A stretch of 64,000 nt of DNA from positions 372,001-436,000 of the forward strand of contig NZ_JTAN02000017.1 of assembly GCF_000949135.2 (NCBI RefSeq), read 5' to 3'. Under the pieces are notes generated by a model. That model was not told the origin of the DNA and did no database searches. It saw only the letters and a list, made by a program, of their open reading frames with translations. Both the position numbers and the translations under genes were made by a program. The stretch comes from Burkholderia sp. USMB20 (GTDB lineage: Bacteria; Pseudomonadota; Gammaproteobacteria; Burkholderiales; Burkholderiaceae). Positions 1 to 9,580 of this stretch are shown here, one piece after another (the stretch's first letter is position 1; each line of letters begins with the position of its first letter).

Positions 1-58
1 GTCTCCGCAAAGAACACGGTTCAACAGGGTCACGATGACAACTGGGTGCGTACGGTCG

Positions 59-1519
59 CTATCGAACGGCGACCGCTTCGGACACGCCAAGTTGCCAGCC
101 ACCGCCAAGCGCCTTGAATGCGGCCACCGCCGCGCGTGCGGATTCGGTTTGCGCCTGCACGCGTTGGTCGGACGCGCGCAGCAGGCTTTCGTCGGCCTGC
201 AACACTTCGATCAGGCTGACCACCCCTTTCTCGTACGCCGCGAACGACGCGGCACGCGCGCGGCCCAGCGAAACAACGCCGTCGGCGAGCACGGCCGCCT
301 GTTCGTCGCGTTTGACGAGCGCCGAGAACGCGTTTTCGACGTCCTCGGTCGCGTGCAGCACCGCGAGCCGGTACGCGGCCAGCATCTCGGCATCCTGCCC
401 TTTCGCCTGCGCGATCTGCGCATTGATCCGGCCGAAGTCGAACAGGCGCCAACGCAGGCCGAGCACACCGGCAGCCTGGTTCGCGCCGCCAGCAAACAGG
501 TTGCCCGCGCCCATCGTCGTCGCGCTGCCGAGCAATCCGCTCAGCGAGAACTTCGGGTAATACTCGGCGATGGCCACGCCGATGCGCGCGTTCGACGCCG
601 CAACACGCCGCTCGGCGACGATCAGGTCGGGCCGGCGCCGGAGCAGTTCGCCCGGGGTGCCGGTCGCCGCGATCCGGGGCGCAACCGGCACGTCGCCACC
701 GGCGACCAATTCCGTGCGATGCGTGCCCGGCTGCGAGCCGAGCATCACGTCGAGCGCATTCATCGCCGCTTCCAGCGCCGCTTCGAGCACCGGCACCGTG
801 GCGCGAACCTGCGCGAGCGCGCCTTCGGCCTGCCTGACCTGCAGCTCCGCCGCCAACCCCTTTCCATACTGCAGATTGAGGGTCGACAGCAGATCCTGCT
901 CGGTTCGCACCTGGTCCCGCGCGACCTTTAGCCGACCCTGCAGCCCGCGAATCGTGATGTAGGTATCCGCGGTTTGCGCAGCCACGGCGAGCCGCGTCGC
1001 AACCGCCGCCGCTTCTGATGCCTGATAGTCGGCAAGCGCCGCTTCGCGGCCACGGCGCAAGCCGCCGAACACATCCAGTTCCCAGCTCGCATTGAAGTCG
1101 GCCTCGTAGTCGTTGCCGTGACGATCAAAACCGGGTGTCGAATTCAACACACGTCCCAACGGCGTTTCGACCGACTGGTAGATCCGCGCCGCTTGGCCGC
1201 TCACGTTGCCCGACGGCAGCAGCGCTGCATTCGCCGCACCGAGCCCCGCGCGCGCTTGCGCGACGCGCGCCGCGGCCTGCGCGAGATCAAGGTTCTGCGC
1301 GAGCGCCAGCGTGATGTATTGCATCAGCCGCGGATCGCCGAAGCCGGTCCACCACGTCGCGAGGTCGGCTTCGGCCACGGCGTGGCGCTGGTCCATGGCA
1401 CGCTGGCCCTGGAACTGCTGTGGCATCGCCACGTCCGGCCGCACATAGTCGGGACCGACGGCACACCCCGCCGACAGGGTGGCAGCAACAACCGCAGTAA
1501 GGAGAGGTTTCAGTAGCAT
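59..1519 (-). CDS. NodT-family outer-membrane factor lipoprotein of an RND efflux system
   Basis: Outer-membrane channel (TolC-like OMF) that completes a tripartite efflux pump. The 486-residue product starts with a lipoprotein signal peptide ending in the lipobox LSAGC (Cys about residue 19), followed by the GPDYVRP segment typical of NodT/OprM proteins and two OEP-type repeats rich in Ala, Gln and Leu. The length is normal for the family. I chose the ATG at 1519, preceded by GGAA at good spacing, over a GTG four codons upstream. It is divergent from the TetR regulator and shares the control region at 1544-1567. The adaptor and pump are encoded on the other side of the regulator, so the three efflux genes form a split divergent locus. 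Family assignment is strong; the substrate cannot be read from the sequence. Confidence 0.93.
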   Translation of the reverse strand: MLLKPLLTAVVAATLSAGCAVGPDYVRPDVAMPQQFQGQRAMDQRHAVAEADLATWWTGFGDPRLMQYITLALAQNLDLAQAAARVAQARAGLGAANAALLPSGNVSGQAARIYQSVETPLGRVLNSTPGFDRHGNDYEADFNASWELDVFGGLRRGREAALADYQASEAAAVATRLAVAAQTADTYITIRGLQGRLKVARDQVRTEQDLLSTLNLQYGKGLAAELQVRQAEGALAQVRATVPVLEAALEAAMNALDVMLGSQPGTHRTELVAGGDVPVAPRIAATGTPGELLRRRPDLIVAERRVAASNARIGVAIAEYYPKFSLSGLLGSATTMGAGNLFAGGANQAAGVLGLRWRLFDFGRINAQIAQAKGQDAEMLAAYRLAVLHATEDVENAFSALVKRDEQAAVLADGVVSLGRARAASFAAYEKGVVSLIEVLQADESLLRASDQRVQAQTESARAAVAAFKALGGGWQLGVSEAVAVR

Positions 1520-1543
1520 ATGAGTTTCCACGGAACACGATTT

Positions 1544-1567
1544 GTGACTATAATATCAAATAGTCAC
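1544..1567. promoter_or_regulatory. 24-bp palindromic operator between nodT-like gene and tetR
   Basis: Perfect inverted repeat with arms GTGACTA and TAGTCAC separated by 10 bp, lying between the divergent starts at 1519 and 1598. A TATAAT hexamer (1549-1554) lies inside it, so a bound repressor would block at least one of the two promoters. A second copy with the same length and outer bases lies at 2218-2241. Most likely the operator of the adjacent TetR protein. Confidence 0.72.
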
Positions 1568-1597
1568 TAGTTGTCCACCCTCTGCCACTTGCAATCC

Positions 1598-2215
1598 ATG
1601 AAAAAAACCGCCCTGTCCCAGATTCCGGCGCGCGGGCCGGCCGACCACGACGTACGAGATCAGATCGTTGCGGCAGCCACCGAGCACTTCAGCCTCTACG
1701 GCTACGAAAAGACGACCGTATCCGACCTCGCGAAGGCCATTGGCTTTTCGAAGGCCTATATCTACAAGTTCTTCGAATCGAAACAGGCGATCGGCGAAAT
1801 GATCTGCGCGAACTGCCTATACGCAATCGAAACCGAGGTTCAGACGGCCATGGCCGAGGCGGAATTGCCACCGGAAAAGCTGCGGCGGATGTTCAAGGTC
1901 TTCACCGAAGCGAGCCTGCGACTGTTCTTCCGCGACCGCAAGCTCTATGACATCGCCGCGTCGGCCGCCACCGGCAACTGGCAGTCGGTGCAGGCGTACG
2001 AGGCGCGCGTGCAGAAGCTGCTGCAGGACGTGCTACAGGAAGGCCGACAAAGCGGCGAGTTCGAGCGCAAGACACCGCTGGACGAAACCGCGACGGCGAT
2101 CTACCTGGTGATGCGGCCGTACCTGAATCCGCTGCTGCTGCAGTACAACCTCGATACGACCGATGCCGCGCCCGCCCAGCTGTCGAGTCTGGTGCTGCGT
2201 AGTTTGTCCCCATGA
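1598..2215 (+). CDS. TetR/AcrR-family repressor of the RND efflux locus
   Basis: Transcriptional repressor of 205 residues. The N-terminal TetR helix-turn-helix is clear at about residues 20-65, with the segment TTVSDLAKAIGFSKAYIYK and the following FFESK turn; the C-terminal ligand-binding half is not recognisable by eye. The ATG at 1598 begins MKKTALSQIP; a start nine codons upstream is possible but would run into the operator region. It sits between the divergent outer-membrane factor and the adaptor, the classic place for an efflux repressor, and both flanking promoters carry matching palindromes (1544-1567 and 2218-2241). Inference: it represses all three efflux genes and itself and is released by a pump substrate. 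Confidence 0.9.
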   Translation: MKKTALSQIPARGPADHDVRDQIVAAATEHFSLYGYEKTTVSDLAKAIGFSKAYIYKFFESKQAIGEMICANCLYAIETEVQTAMAEAELPPEKLRRMFKVFTEASLRLFFRDRKLYDIAASAATGNWQSVQAYEARVQKLLQDVLQEGRQSGEFERKTPLDETATAIYLVMRPYLNPLLLQYNLDTTDAAPAQLSSLVLRSLSP

Positions 2216-2217
2216 AT

Positions 2218-2241
2218 GTGACTGTTGACGAATCTAGTCAC
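2218..2241. promoter_or_regulatory. Second 24-bp palindromic operator, upstream of the RND adaptor
   Basis: Inverted repeat with outer arms GTGACT and AGTCAC and a total length of 24 bp, identical in length and outer bases to the palindrome at 1544-1567 while the centre differs. It begins 3 bp after the tetR stop codon and ends 46 bp before the adaptor start at 2287. The same repressor probably controls the adaptor-pump transcript from here. Confidence 0.7.
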
Positions 2242-2286
2242 TTGCATCAGAATGAAAGTCCCGGTCATTTCATCAATGGGACTCTC

Positions 2287-3402
2287 ATGTTTCGGCGTCG
2301 CCTCGCTCTCTCCGCAGTCGCTTCCGTACTGCCAATTGCGCTAGTCGCTTGCAGCGGCAAAGCGCCGTCCGATCCACGCACGGAGGCGCCGCTCGTGCGT
2401 ATCGCTGTCGTGCAGGCGGCAGCTCCCGCGTCCCGCACGTTTACCGGCACCGTCGCCGCGCGCGTACAGAGCGACCTCGGGTTTCGTGTGTCCGGCAAGG
2501 TGATGGAGCGGCTCGTCGATACCGGACAAACCGTCCGGCGCGGCCAGCCGCTGATGCGGATCGATCCCGTCGACCTGAAGCTCGCGGCGCGCGCACGCGA
2601 CGAGGCCGTGGTCGCCGCACGCGCTCGCGCGCGGCAGACCGCCGAGGACGAAACGCGCTACCGCGACCTGCGCGGCACCGGCGCGATATCGGCATCGGCC
2701 TACGACCAGGTCAAGGCGGCGGCCGATGCCGCGAAGGCGCAGCTCAGCGCAGCCGAAGCCGACGCGAATGTCGCGCGCAATGCAACCGGCTATGCGGAAC
2801 TCGTCGCGGACGGCGACGGCGTGGTCATGGAAACGCTGGCCGAACCGGGCCAGGTCGTCAGCGCCGGACAGCCCGTGGTGCGCCTCGCGCACGCCGGCAG
2901 CCGGGAGGCTGTGATCCAGCTGCCGGAAACCCTGCGCCCGACCATTGGCTCGGTCGCGCAGGCCGCACTGTTCAGCAGGCAGGGCGTGAGCGTTGCCGCG
3001 ACACTACGTCAGCTTTCCGATACGGCAGACGCCCGTACCCGCACCTTCGAAGCGCGTTATGTGCTGCAGGGTGCGTTGGCCGATGCACCGCTCGGTGCAA
3101 CCGTCACGATCGAGATACCCGACGCGCGCGCGGCAGTGCAAAACGGCTTGCAGGTGCCAATCGGCGCGCTGCTGGACACCGGCAAGGGGCCCGGCGTATG
3201 GATCGTCAGCGGCGAACCCGCCAAAGTCGCGTGGCGGCCGGTAACGGTCGAGCATCTGAACGACGAAAGCGCGCGCGTGTCCGGCGCACTCAAGCCGGGC
3301 GACCGGGTCGTTGCGCTCGGTGCGCAACTGCTGCGCGACGGCGAAGCGGTCCGCGTGTCTGCGCCGGCCCTCGCGGTCGCGCGCGAAGGAGCACGGCCGT
3401 GA
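2287..3402 (+). CDS. RND efflux periplasmic adaptor (membrane-fusion lipoprotein)
   Basis: HlyD/AcrA-type adaptor of 371 residues linking the inner-membrane pump to the outer-membrane channel. The signal peptide MFRRRLALSAVASVLPIALVAC ends in a lipobox with the acylated Cys at about residue 22. The lipoyl half-motif near residues 60-85, an alpha-helical hairpin rich in Ala, Arg and Glu (about 95-160), the second lipoyl half (GYAELVADGDGVV) and the beta-barrel domain follow in the usual order. The ATG at 2287 was chosen because it begins the signal peptide; an in-frame ATG at 2212 would add 25 residues overlapping the operator. Its stop overlaps the pump start (GTGA, 4 bp), so translation is probably coupled. 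Confidence 0.93.
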   Translation: MFRRRLALSAVASVLPIALVACSGKAPSDPRTEAPLVRIAVVQAAAPASRTFTGTVAARVQSDLGFRVSGKVMERLVDTGQTVRRGQPLMRIDPVDLKLAARARDEAVVAARARARQTAEDETRYRDLRGTGAISASAYDQVKAAADAAKAQLSAAEADANVARNATGYAELVADGDGVVMETLAEPGQVVSAGQPVVRLAHAGSREAVIQLPETLRPTIGSVAQAALFSRQGVSVAATLRQLSDTADARTRTFEARYVLQGALADAPLGATVTIEIPDARAAVQNGLQVPIGALLDTGKGPGVWIVSGEPAKVAWRPVTVEHLNDESARVSGALKPGDRVVALGAQLLRDGEAVRVSAPALAVAREGARP

Positions 3403-6400
3403 GCGAAGGTCGATTCAATCTGTCAGCGCTTGCTGTACGCGAGCGCGCCATCACCCTGTTCCTGATCTGCCTGATCTCGCTGGCCGGGCTCCTTTCGTTC
3501 TTCAAGCTGGGCCGCGCCGAAGACCCAGCATTCACGATCAAGGTGATGACCATCATCACCGCGTGGCCGGGCGCCACCGCTCAGGAAATGCACGATCAGG
3601 TAACCGAAAAGATCGAAAAGCGCATGCAGGAGCTGCGCTGGTACGACCGCACCGAGACCTATACGCGCCCCGGCCTGGCCTTCACGACGCTGACGCTGCT
3701 CGACAGCACGCCGCCGTCGGAAGTGCAGGAGCAGTTCTATCAGGCGCGAAAAAAAATCGGCGACGAGGCCGCCAACCTACCGGCAGGCGTGATCGGGCCG
3801 ATGGTCAATGACGAATATGCCGACGTCACCTTCGCACTGTTCGCGTTGAAGGCCAAGGGCGAACCGCAGCGCCTGCTGGTTCGCGATGCCGAAATGCTGC
3901 GTCAGCGGCTGCTGCATGTGCCTGGGGTGAAGAAGGTCAACATCATCGGCGAGCAGGCCGAGCGCATCTACGTGCAACTGTCGCACGATCGGCTCGCCAC
4001 GCTCGGCGTCAGTCCGCAGGACGTATTCGCCGCGCTCAACGGACAAAATGCGCTAACGCCGGCCGGTTCCGTTGAGACGCGCGGGCCGGAGATCTTCATT
4101 CGTCTGGACGGCGCATTCGACAAGTTGCAGAAGATCCGCGACACGCCGATCGTTTCGCAGGGCCGAACCCTGAAACTGTCGGACATCGCCACCGTCGAGC
4201 GCGGCTATGAAGATCCAGCGACGTTCATGATCCGCAGCAACGGCGAACCCGCGCTGCTGCTCGGCATCGTGATGCGCGACGGCTGGAACGGACTCGATCT
4301 CGGCCGCGCGCTGGACAGCGAAGTCGGCGCGATCAATCGCGAGTTGCCGCTGGGCATGAGTCTGACCAAGGTCACCGACCAGGCCGTGAACATCAGTTCG
4401 GCAGTCGACGAGTTCATGGTCAAGTTCTTCGCCGCACTGCTCGTGGTGATGCTGGTGAGCTTCGTCAGCATGGGCTGGCGCGTGGGCCTCGTCGTTGCCG
4501 CGGCCGTCCCGCTGACGCTGGCGGTGGTGTTCGTCGTGATGGCCGCGACCGGCAAGAATTTCGACCGCATCACACTCGGCTCGCTGATCCTCGCGCTCGG
4601 TCTGCTCGTCGACGACGCGATCATCGCGATCGAGATGATGGTTGTGAAGATGGAGGAAGGCTACGGCCGCGTGGCCGCCTCCGCGTATGCGTGGAGCCAT
4701 ACTGCCGCGCCGATGCTGGCGGGCACGCTGGTGACGGCTGTCGGCTTCATGCCGAACGGCTTCGCGCGCTCCACCGCGGGCGAATACACCAGCAACATGT
4801 TCTGGATCGTCGGTATCGCGCTGGTCGCGTCGTGGGTCGTCGCGGTGGTCTTCACGCCCTACCTCGGCGTGAAGATGCTGCCGGACTTCAAGAAGTTCGA
4901 AGGCGGTCACGACGCGATCTACGACACGCCGCGCTACAACCGCTTCCGCCAGCTGCTGACGCGCGTGATCGCGCGCAAATGGCTGGTCGCCGGGTCGGTC
5001 GTCGGCCTGTTCGTGCTCGCCATTCTTGGCATGGCAATCGTCAAGAAGCAGTTTTTCCCGATCTCCGATCGTCCCGAGGTCCTTGTCGAAGTGCAGATGC
5101 CCTACGGCACGTCGATCTCCCAAACCAGCGCCGCTACGGAAAAGGTGGAGGCATGGCTGGCTAAACAGAAGGAAGCGAGGGTCGTCACCGCCTACGTCGG
5201 GCAAGGCGCGCCGCGCTTTTTCCTCGCGATGGGACCTGAACTGCCCGATCCGTCGTTCGCGAAAATCGTGATCCGCACTGACAGTCAGGAGGAACGTGAT
5301 GCATTGAAGGCGCGACTGCGACGGGCCGTCGCCGACGGTCTCGCGCCCGAGGCGCGCGTGCGTGTCACTCAACTCGTGTTCGGCCCGTATTCACCGTTTC
5401 CGGTGGCCTACCGGATCACCGGGCCGGATCCCGACAGGCTGCGCGACATCGCGGCCGAGGTTCAGCGCGTGATGGTGAGCAGCCCGATGATGCGCACGGT
5501 CAATGCCGACTGGGGCACACGCGTGCCGACGCTACACTTCACATTGCAACAGGACCGTCTGCAGGCGGTAGGGTTGACGTCCAGCGCGGTTGCGCAACAA
5601 CTGCAGTTCCTGCTCACCGGCGTGCCCATCACCGCCGTGCGCGAGGACATTCGGACCGTGCAGGTCATCGCGCGCTCGGCCGGCGATGCGCGCCTCGACC
5701 CGGCGCGGCTCGGCGACTTCACGCTGGCCGGCGCCAACGGACAGCGCATTCCGCTGTCGCAAGTCGGTAAGGTCGACGTGCGCATGGAGGAGCCGGTCAT
5801 GCGCTGGCGCGATCGCGTGTCGACGATCACGGTGCGCGGCGACATCGCCGACGGTTTGCAGCCGCCGGACGTCTCGAATGCGATTACGAAGCAGCTCCAG
5901 CCCATCATGGCGAAGCTCCCCAGCGGCTACCGAATCGAGGAAGCCGGCTCCATCGAGGAATCGGGCAAGGCGACGAAAGCGATGTTGCCGCTGTTCCCGA
6001 TCATGCTGGCGGTCACGCTGATCATTATCATCTTTCAGGTCCGCTCGATCTCCGCGATGGTGATGGTGTTCCTGACGAGTCCGCTCGGCCTCATCGGCGT
6101 CGTCCCGACTTTGATTCTTTTCGGGCAGCCGTTCGGCATCAATGCGCTGGTCGGCCTCATCGCGCTGTCGGGGATCCTGATGCGCAACACGCTGATCCTG
6201 ATCGGGCAGATCCATCAGAACGAGCAGGCCGGTCTCGATCCGTTCCATGCGGTCGTCGAAGCGACCGTGCAGCGTGCGCGCCCGGTGATCCTGACAGCCA
6301 TGGCGGCGATTCTCGCGTTCATTCCGCTGACCCATTCGGTGTTCTGGGGCACCCTCGCCTATACCCTGATCGGCGGCACGTTCGCCGGAACGGTGTTGAC

Positions 6401-6539
6401 GTTGGTATTCCTGCCGGCCATGTATTCGATCTGGTTCAAGATTCGACCCGATCGCACCGCAGGTGTGCGCCAGCACCGAAATGAGCCGGCAGCACTTGCC
6501 GAAGCGACGCGGCAGCACGCAGTCGGCGCGCGCGATTGA
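3399..6539 (+). CDS. RND-family efflux pump, inner-membrane subunit
   Basis: Proton-driven HAE-type drug/organic efflux transporter of 1046 residues, the usual family length (about 1030-1050). It starts with GTG at 3399 ([17 protein letters not shown]), preceded by AAGGAG at 8 bp and overlapping the adaptor stop. Twelve membrane segments can be followed with two large periplasmic loops after TM1 and TM7. The TM4 proton-relay pair is present in [15 protein letters not shown]. The N-terminal GRAEDPAF and [15 protein letters not shown] segments are typical of the branch near MexK/TriC-like pumps. Together with the adaptor, the NodT protein and the TetR protein it forms a complete regulated pump. 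Substrate unknown. Confidence 0.95.
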   Translation: MSEGRFNLSALAVRERAITLFLICLISLAGLLSFFKLGRAEDPAFTIKVMTIITAWPGATAQEMHDQVTEKIEKRMQELRWYDRTETYTRPGLAFTTLTLLDSTPPSEVQEQFYQARKKIGDEAANLPAGVIGPMVNDEYADVTFALFALKAKGEPQRLLVRDAEMLRQRLLHVPGVKKVNIIGEQAERIYVQLSHDRLATLGVSPQDVFAALNGQNALTPAGSVETRGPEIFIRLDGAFDKLQKIRDTPIVSQGRTLKLSDIATVERGYEDPATFMIRSNGEPALLLGIVMRDGWNGLDLGRALDSEVGAINRELPLGMSLTKVTDQAVNISSAVDEFMVKFFAALLVVMLVSFVSMGWRVGLVVAAAVPLTLAVVFVVMAATGKNFDRITLGSLILALGLLVDDAIIAIEMMVVKMEEGYGRVAASAYAWSHTAAPMLAGTLVTAVGFMPNGFARSTAGEYTSNMFWIVGIALVASWVVAVVFTPYLGVKMLPDFKKFEGGHDAIYDTPRYNRFRQLLTRVIARKWLVAGSVVGLFVLAILGMAIVKKQFFPISDRPEVLVEVQMPYGTSISQTSAATEKVEAWLAKQKEARVVTAYVGQGAPRFFLAMGPELPDPSFAKIVIRTDSQEERDALKARLRRAVADGLAPEARVRVTQLVFGPYSPFPVAYRITGPDPDRLRDIAAEVQRVMVSSPMMRTVNADWGTRVPTLHFTLQQDRLQAVGLTSSAVAQQLQFLLTGVPITAVREDIRTVQVIARSAGDARLDPARLGDFTLAGANGQRIPLSQVGKVDVRMEEPVMRWRDRVSTITVRGDIADGLQPPDVSNAITKQLQPIMAKLPSGYRIEEAGSIEESGKATKAMLPLFPIMLAVTLIIIIFQVRSISAMVMVFLTSPLGLIGVVPTLILFGQPFGINALVGLIALSGILMRNTLILIGQIHQNEQAGLDPFHAVVEATVQRARPVILTAMAAILAFIPLTHSVFWGTLAYTLIGGTFAGTVLTLVFLPAMYSIWFKIRPDRTAGVRQHRNEPAALAEATRQHAVGARD

Positions 6540-6574
6540 AACATCACTCAGCCTCTATACAAACCGGAACAACC

Positions 6575-7381
6575 ATGTCGAGATCTACCGTTGTCATCGT
6601 GACCGGCGTGTCGTCGGGTATCGGACGCGCCACTGCAGAGAAGTTCGCCAAGCGCGGGTGCCGGGTGTTCGGTACTGTGCGCAGTATTGCCAAAACGGCA
6701 CCGTTGGCCGGTGTCGAACTGGTCGAGATAGACGTTCGCGACGACGATTCCATTCAATCTGGTATCCGCACCATCGTTGATCGAGCCGGCCGAATCGACG
6801 TGCTCGTCAACAATGCGGGCACGAGCCTGATCGGCGCGGTGGAGGAAACGTCGGTGTCCGAAGCCGCGGCATTGTTCGACACCAATGTGTTCAGCATCCT
6901 GCGCACGGTGCAGGCTGTGTTGCCGCACATGCGGGCACAACGTAGCGGACGGATCGTCAATGTCAGCTCGGTGCTCGGTTTTTTGCCAGCACCATACATG
7001 GGACTCTATGCCGCATCCAAGCATGCGGTTGAGGGTTTGACCGAAACACTGGATCACGAGGTGCGCCAGTTCGGCATTCGCGCAACATTGGTCGAACCGT
7101 CCTTTACACGGACCAACCTGGACGTCAATGCGCCGCAGACTGGCGGCAGGATCACCGATTACGACCGCGAGCGCGAGCTCGCATCTCGCGCCGTCGTCAA
7201 TAGCGTCCAAGCCGCTCCGCAACCTGATGGCGTGGGCGCCACCATCGTCGACGCGGCGCTCGGCGCGTGGCGCATGCGGCATACGCCGGCCGGCGAGGCA
7301 TCGCTTTTACGCAAACTGCGGCGCTTCATGCCAGCGGGCCCCGTCGATTCGAGCCTGCGGAAAAAATTCCGGCTCGCTTAA
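6575..7381 (+). CDS. Short-chain dehydrogenase/reductase (SDR family)
   Basis: NAD(P)-dependent oxidoreductase of 268 residues. The cofactor motif TGVSSGIG lies near residues 8-15, NNAG near 80, the catalytic Ser in NVSSVLGF near 130 and the YxxxK pair in YAASKHAV near 145-149, so all catalytic SDR residues are present. I chose the ATG at 6575 (MSRSTVVIV) because the Rossmann strand begins immediately after it; an upstream ATG at 6536 overlaps the pump stop and would add 13 residues unlike the family. It follows the pump by 35 bp and may be cotranscribed with it. Substrate unknown; oxidoreductases of this type often act on alcohols or ketones. Confidence 0.88.
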   Translation: MSRSTVVIVTGVSSGIGRATAEKFAKRGCRVFGTVRSIAKTAPLAGVELVEIDVRDDDSIQSGIRTIVDRAGRIDVLVNNAGTSLIGAVEETSVSEAAALFDTNVFSILRTVQAVLPHMRAQRSGRIVNVSSVLGFLPAPYMGLYAASKHAVEGLTETLDHEVRQFGIRATLVEPSFTRTNLDVNAPQTGGRITDYDRERELASRAVVNSVQAAPQPDGVGATIVDAALGAWRMRHTPAGEASLLRKLRRFMPAGPVDSSLRKKFRLA

Positions 7382-7519
7382 CGCCAAGCATTCCGGAATG
7401 CAACTCCAATATGTATTGCAATCCAAATTATCTGCAGACCATTTTTCGTTCAATGACTACGGCGCCGTAGCCTATGCTTCGGCTCTTTTAACCACTTTTA
7501 ACCGCCCAATGGACTAACG

Positions 7520-7909
7520 ATGACCCAAACCCCCATTGAAATCGCCGAAACCTTCTTTGAACATTGGACCGCCGACCGTATGGAAGACGGCTTGGCCATG
7601 CTGACCGAAGACGTGCTTTACGATAACGTCCCGTTCCCGACCATTATCGGTCGCGACGGCGTGCGTCAATTCCATGTGGATTTCGGATTCGGCAAGGATT
7701 TCAGAGCCGAGTTCGAGGTAGTCAATATTGCGGCGGCCGGCAACGTCGTGCTTAGCGAACGCGTTGATACCTTCTTTCACACCAGCGGTGGCGCGATCGT
7801 GCTGCCCGTCATGGGAACGCTCACGATCGAAGACGGCATGATCACCGTGTGGCGCGACTATTTCGATCCGACCGATTTCGATCGGCAGCTTGCCTCGATC
7901 AAGCGCTAA
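7520..7909 (+). CDS. Limonene-1,2-epoxide hydrolase-like protein (NTF2/SnoaL fold)
   Basis: Small 129-residue alpha+beta barrel protein. The five residues that form the active site in limonene-1,2-epoxide hydrolases appear in order: Tyr34 and Asn36 in YDNVPFP, Arg81 and Asp83 in SERVDTF, and Asp113 in WRDYFD. That set makes an epoxide-hydrolase role more likely than the generic SnoaL or polyketide-cyclase annotation. In known enzymes these residues position a water that opens an epoxide to a diol. It lies downstream of the SDR gene in the same direction with a 138-bp gap. The natural substrate is not evident; the efflux/SDR context would fit handling of a lipophilic epoxide, which is inference. 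Confidence 0.78.
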   Translation: MTQTPIEIAETFFEHWTADRMEDGLAMLTEDVLYDNVPFPTIIGRDGVRQFHVDFGFGKDFRAEFEVVNIAAAGNVVLSERVDTFFHTSGGAIVLPVMGTLTIEDGMITVWRDYFDPTDFDRQLASIKR

Positions 7910-7950
7910 GTCCCGCATTCACGACATCGAGCGTCGATATCCAGGATCAA

Positions 7951-7972
7951 GGTCGAGCCTCTCGGCTCGACC
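7951..7972. terminator. Stem-loop between convergent genes
   Basis: Perfect 9-bp stem GGTCGAGCC / GGCTCGACC with a TCTC loop, between the convergent epoxide-hydrolase-like gene and the tannase gene. There is no U-run on either side, so it may work as a bidirectional or Rho-assisted terminator rather than a canonical intrinsic one. Confidence 0.55.
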
Positions 7973-8011
7973 CATGATTGGACAGGACCTAACGTTCCTG
8001 ACGCGACACGT

Positions 8012-9580
8012 TCATGGCGAAGTACACGTATAGTTCGTATCCAGCATCGCGGCCTTTGCGTCATTGGCGGGCCCGGTGTAGCGCGGGTACTGCGGATACT
8101 GGCACAAGGGTCGCGTAAACGCCACGCTGCCGTCCGTGTTCAACTTCGATGCAACGAGGTTCCCGGGTGCCTTGCCCTTCGTCACCCACTGATCCAATGC
8201 AGCTACCAGGTTTGCGGAGTCCGCACCCGGGCCGCCCGAGCAGTGATTAACGCCTGGAGCCTGGTAGTAGCGAGCGAACGCGCTGACGGCCGATGCGCCC
8301 ATCGTAGCTTGCAGCTTCTGATAATACGCTGTTGTTGCACGGTGACTCAAAGCCATGTCTGCAGTGCCGTGCCAAAGGAGCAGCTTCCCGCCATGGCTGA
8401 CGAACGGACTCAAGTCGGCATTCGTCGCGCTATTGAGCGCAGCCATGGTGAACAGTGCTGCCGGGTTCGAATTCCAGTCGTATGCAAGTGAATTCGCGTT
8501 GGCGTCATTGGTCAGATACGACTTCACCGTCGCATCCTGAAGAAGGGACTGGAGCGAACCGCTACCGTTGCCCGTGGGGCCGGTGAACCACTGCGACCAT
8601 CCGCCCGGGTCGTCTTCATTGCCCGTCAGCGCCCAGCCAGGATAGGTATACGTGCCGTTGGCGAAACTAGATGTACTCGTCCAGGTGTTGGCCGCGGCAA
8701 TCTGCGCGTCCGACAAGCATGAATCACCGGCGTCGGTCCCGCTTGGGCAGCGAAGGACTGAAGGGTCGAAATTGCATGCAGATTGATTGGAAACCACCCC
8801 GTCTACGATCCCATCTGCCGCATCACATTTGTCGCGAATGGCTTTCGCCAGCAGGGAAATCTTCCCTGTCGTGAATGCCGCCCCTGGTGCCGCGACCGCC
8901 TTCGCATTGCGGTTGAACGCCCCCATGAATGCCGGCCAATCGTATGCCGGTGCGCGGACGATCACGCCGTCGAAAAGATCAGGATTTCGCTGGATAGCCA
9001 TCAATCCCTCACGCCCACCGTTGGAACACCCTTCGTAATAGGACTGGTCCGGCGCTTTGCCATAGATCAGATGCAGCATGTCTTTCGCAGCGGCCGCAGC
9101 CGTCGGAACGGAACCTGAGCCGAACATGGATGCCAAAAATGGATCCGAAGCGAACGAAGCATCCACCGCAGAGGTACCGATGTGGCCACCGTTGCTTTGA
9201 ACAATCGCGTACCCGGCTTTCAAGACTTCCGGCCCGCTCCACAGGTAGTTCTGAATCGAACCATCGTAACCGCCACCACCCGCATACAGCAGCTTCCCGT
9301 TCCAGTTGTCAGGAAGTTGCACCTGCATCTCGAGTTGAGGCGAGATCAGCGCCGATACCTTGCAGTATGCCGGATCAGCACCTGTCGCCGCCACCATCGA
9401 TGCATCGGTTACCGATGCGCCGCCAGCAGACTTTCCCTTCACCACGTCGCAAGCCTGTTGTGCTGTCAGCGATACCGGCGTCGCAGGAGCGTCGTCACTT
9501 CCACCACAACCCGATATCCCCATCGATGCAATGGCGGCCAGCGTGATTGCCACCACCGGACTTCCTGGCTTCGTTCTCAC
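8012..9580 (-). CDS. Tannase/feruloyl-esterase family secreted lipoprotein hydrolase
   Basis: Alpha/beta hydrolase of 522 residues, the usual length of the family. The signal peptide ends in a lipobox (GISGC about residue 25), so it is probably exported and lipid-anchored. The family CS-D-HC arrangement is visible: the nucleophile Ser about 186 in GCSNGGREG, the acid in LWHGTADMALS about 405, and His in VNHCSGG about 444, with Cys next to Ser and His to form the characteristic disulfide. Known members cleave esters of gallic, ferulic or similar phenolic acids, or MHET-like diesters. It is transcribed toward the epoxide-hydrolase-like gene and upstream lies a 750-bp non-coding stretch. The substrate is a guess; the nearby acyl-CoA ligase and aromatic-acid transporter are consistent with phenolic ester use. 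Confidence 0.88.
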   Translation of the reverse strand: MRTKPGSPVVAITLAAIASMGISGCGGSDDAPATPVSLTAQQACDVVKGKSAGGASVTDASMVAATGADPAYCKVSALISPQLEMQVQLPDNWNGKLLYAGGGGYDGSIQNYLWSGPEVLKAGYAIVQSNGGHIGTSAVDASFASDPFLASMFGSGSVPTAAAAAKDMLHLIYGKAPDQSYYEGCSNGGREGLMAIQRNPDLFDGVIVRAPAYDWPAFMGAFNRNAKAVAAPGAAFTTGKISLLAKAIRDKCDAADGIVDGVVSNQSACNFDPSVLRCPSGTDAGDSCLSDAQIAAANTWTSTSSFANGTYTYPGWALTGNEDDPGGWSQWFTGPTGNGSGSLQSLLQDATVKSYLTNDANANSLAYDWNSNPAALFTMAALNSATNADLSPFVSHGGKLLLWHGTADMALSHRATTAYYQKLQATMGASAVSAFARYYQAPGVNHCSGGPGADSANLVAALDQWVTKGKAPGNLVASKLNTDGSVAFTRPLCQYPQYPRYTGPANDAKAAMLDTNYTCTSP

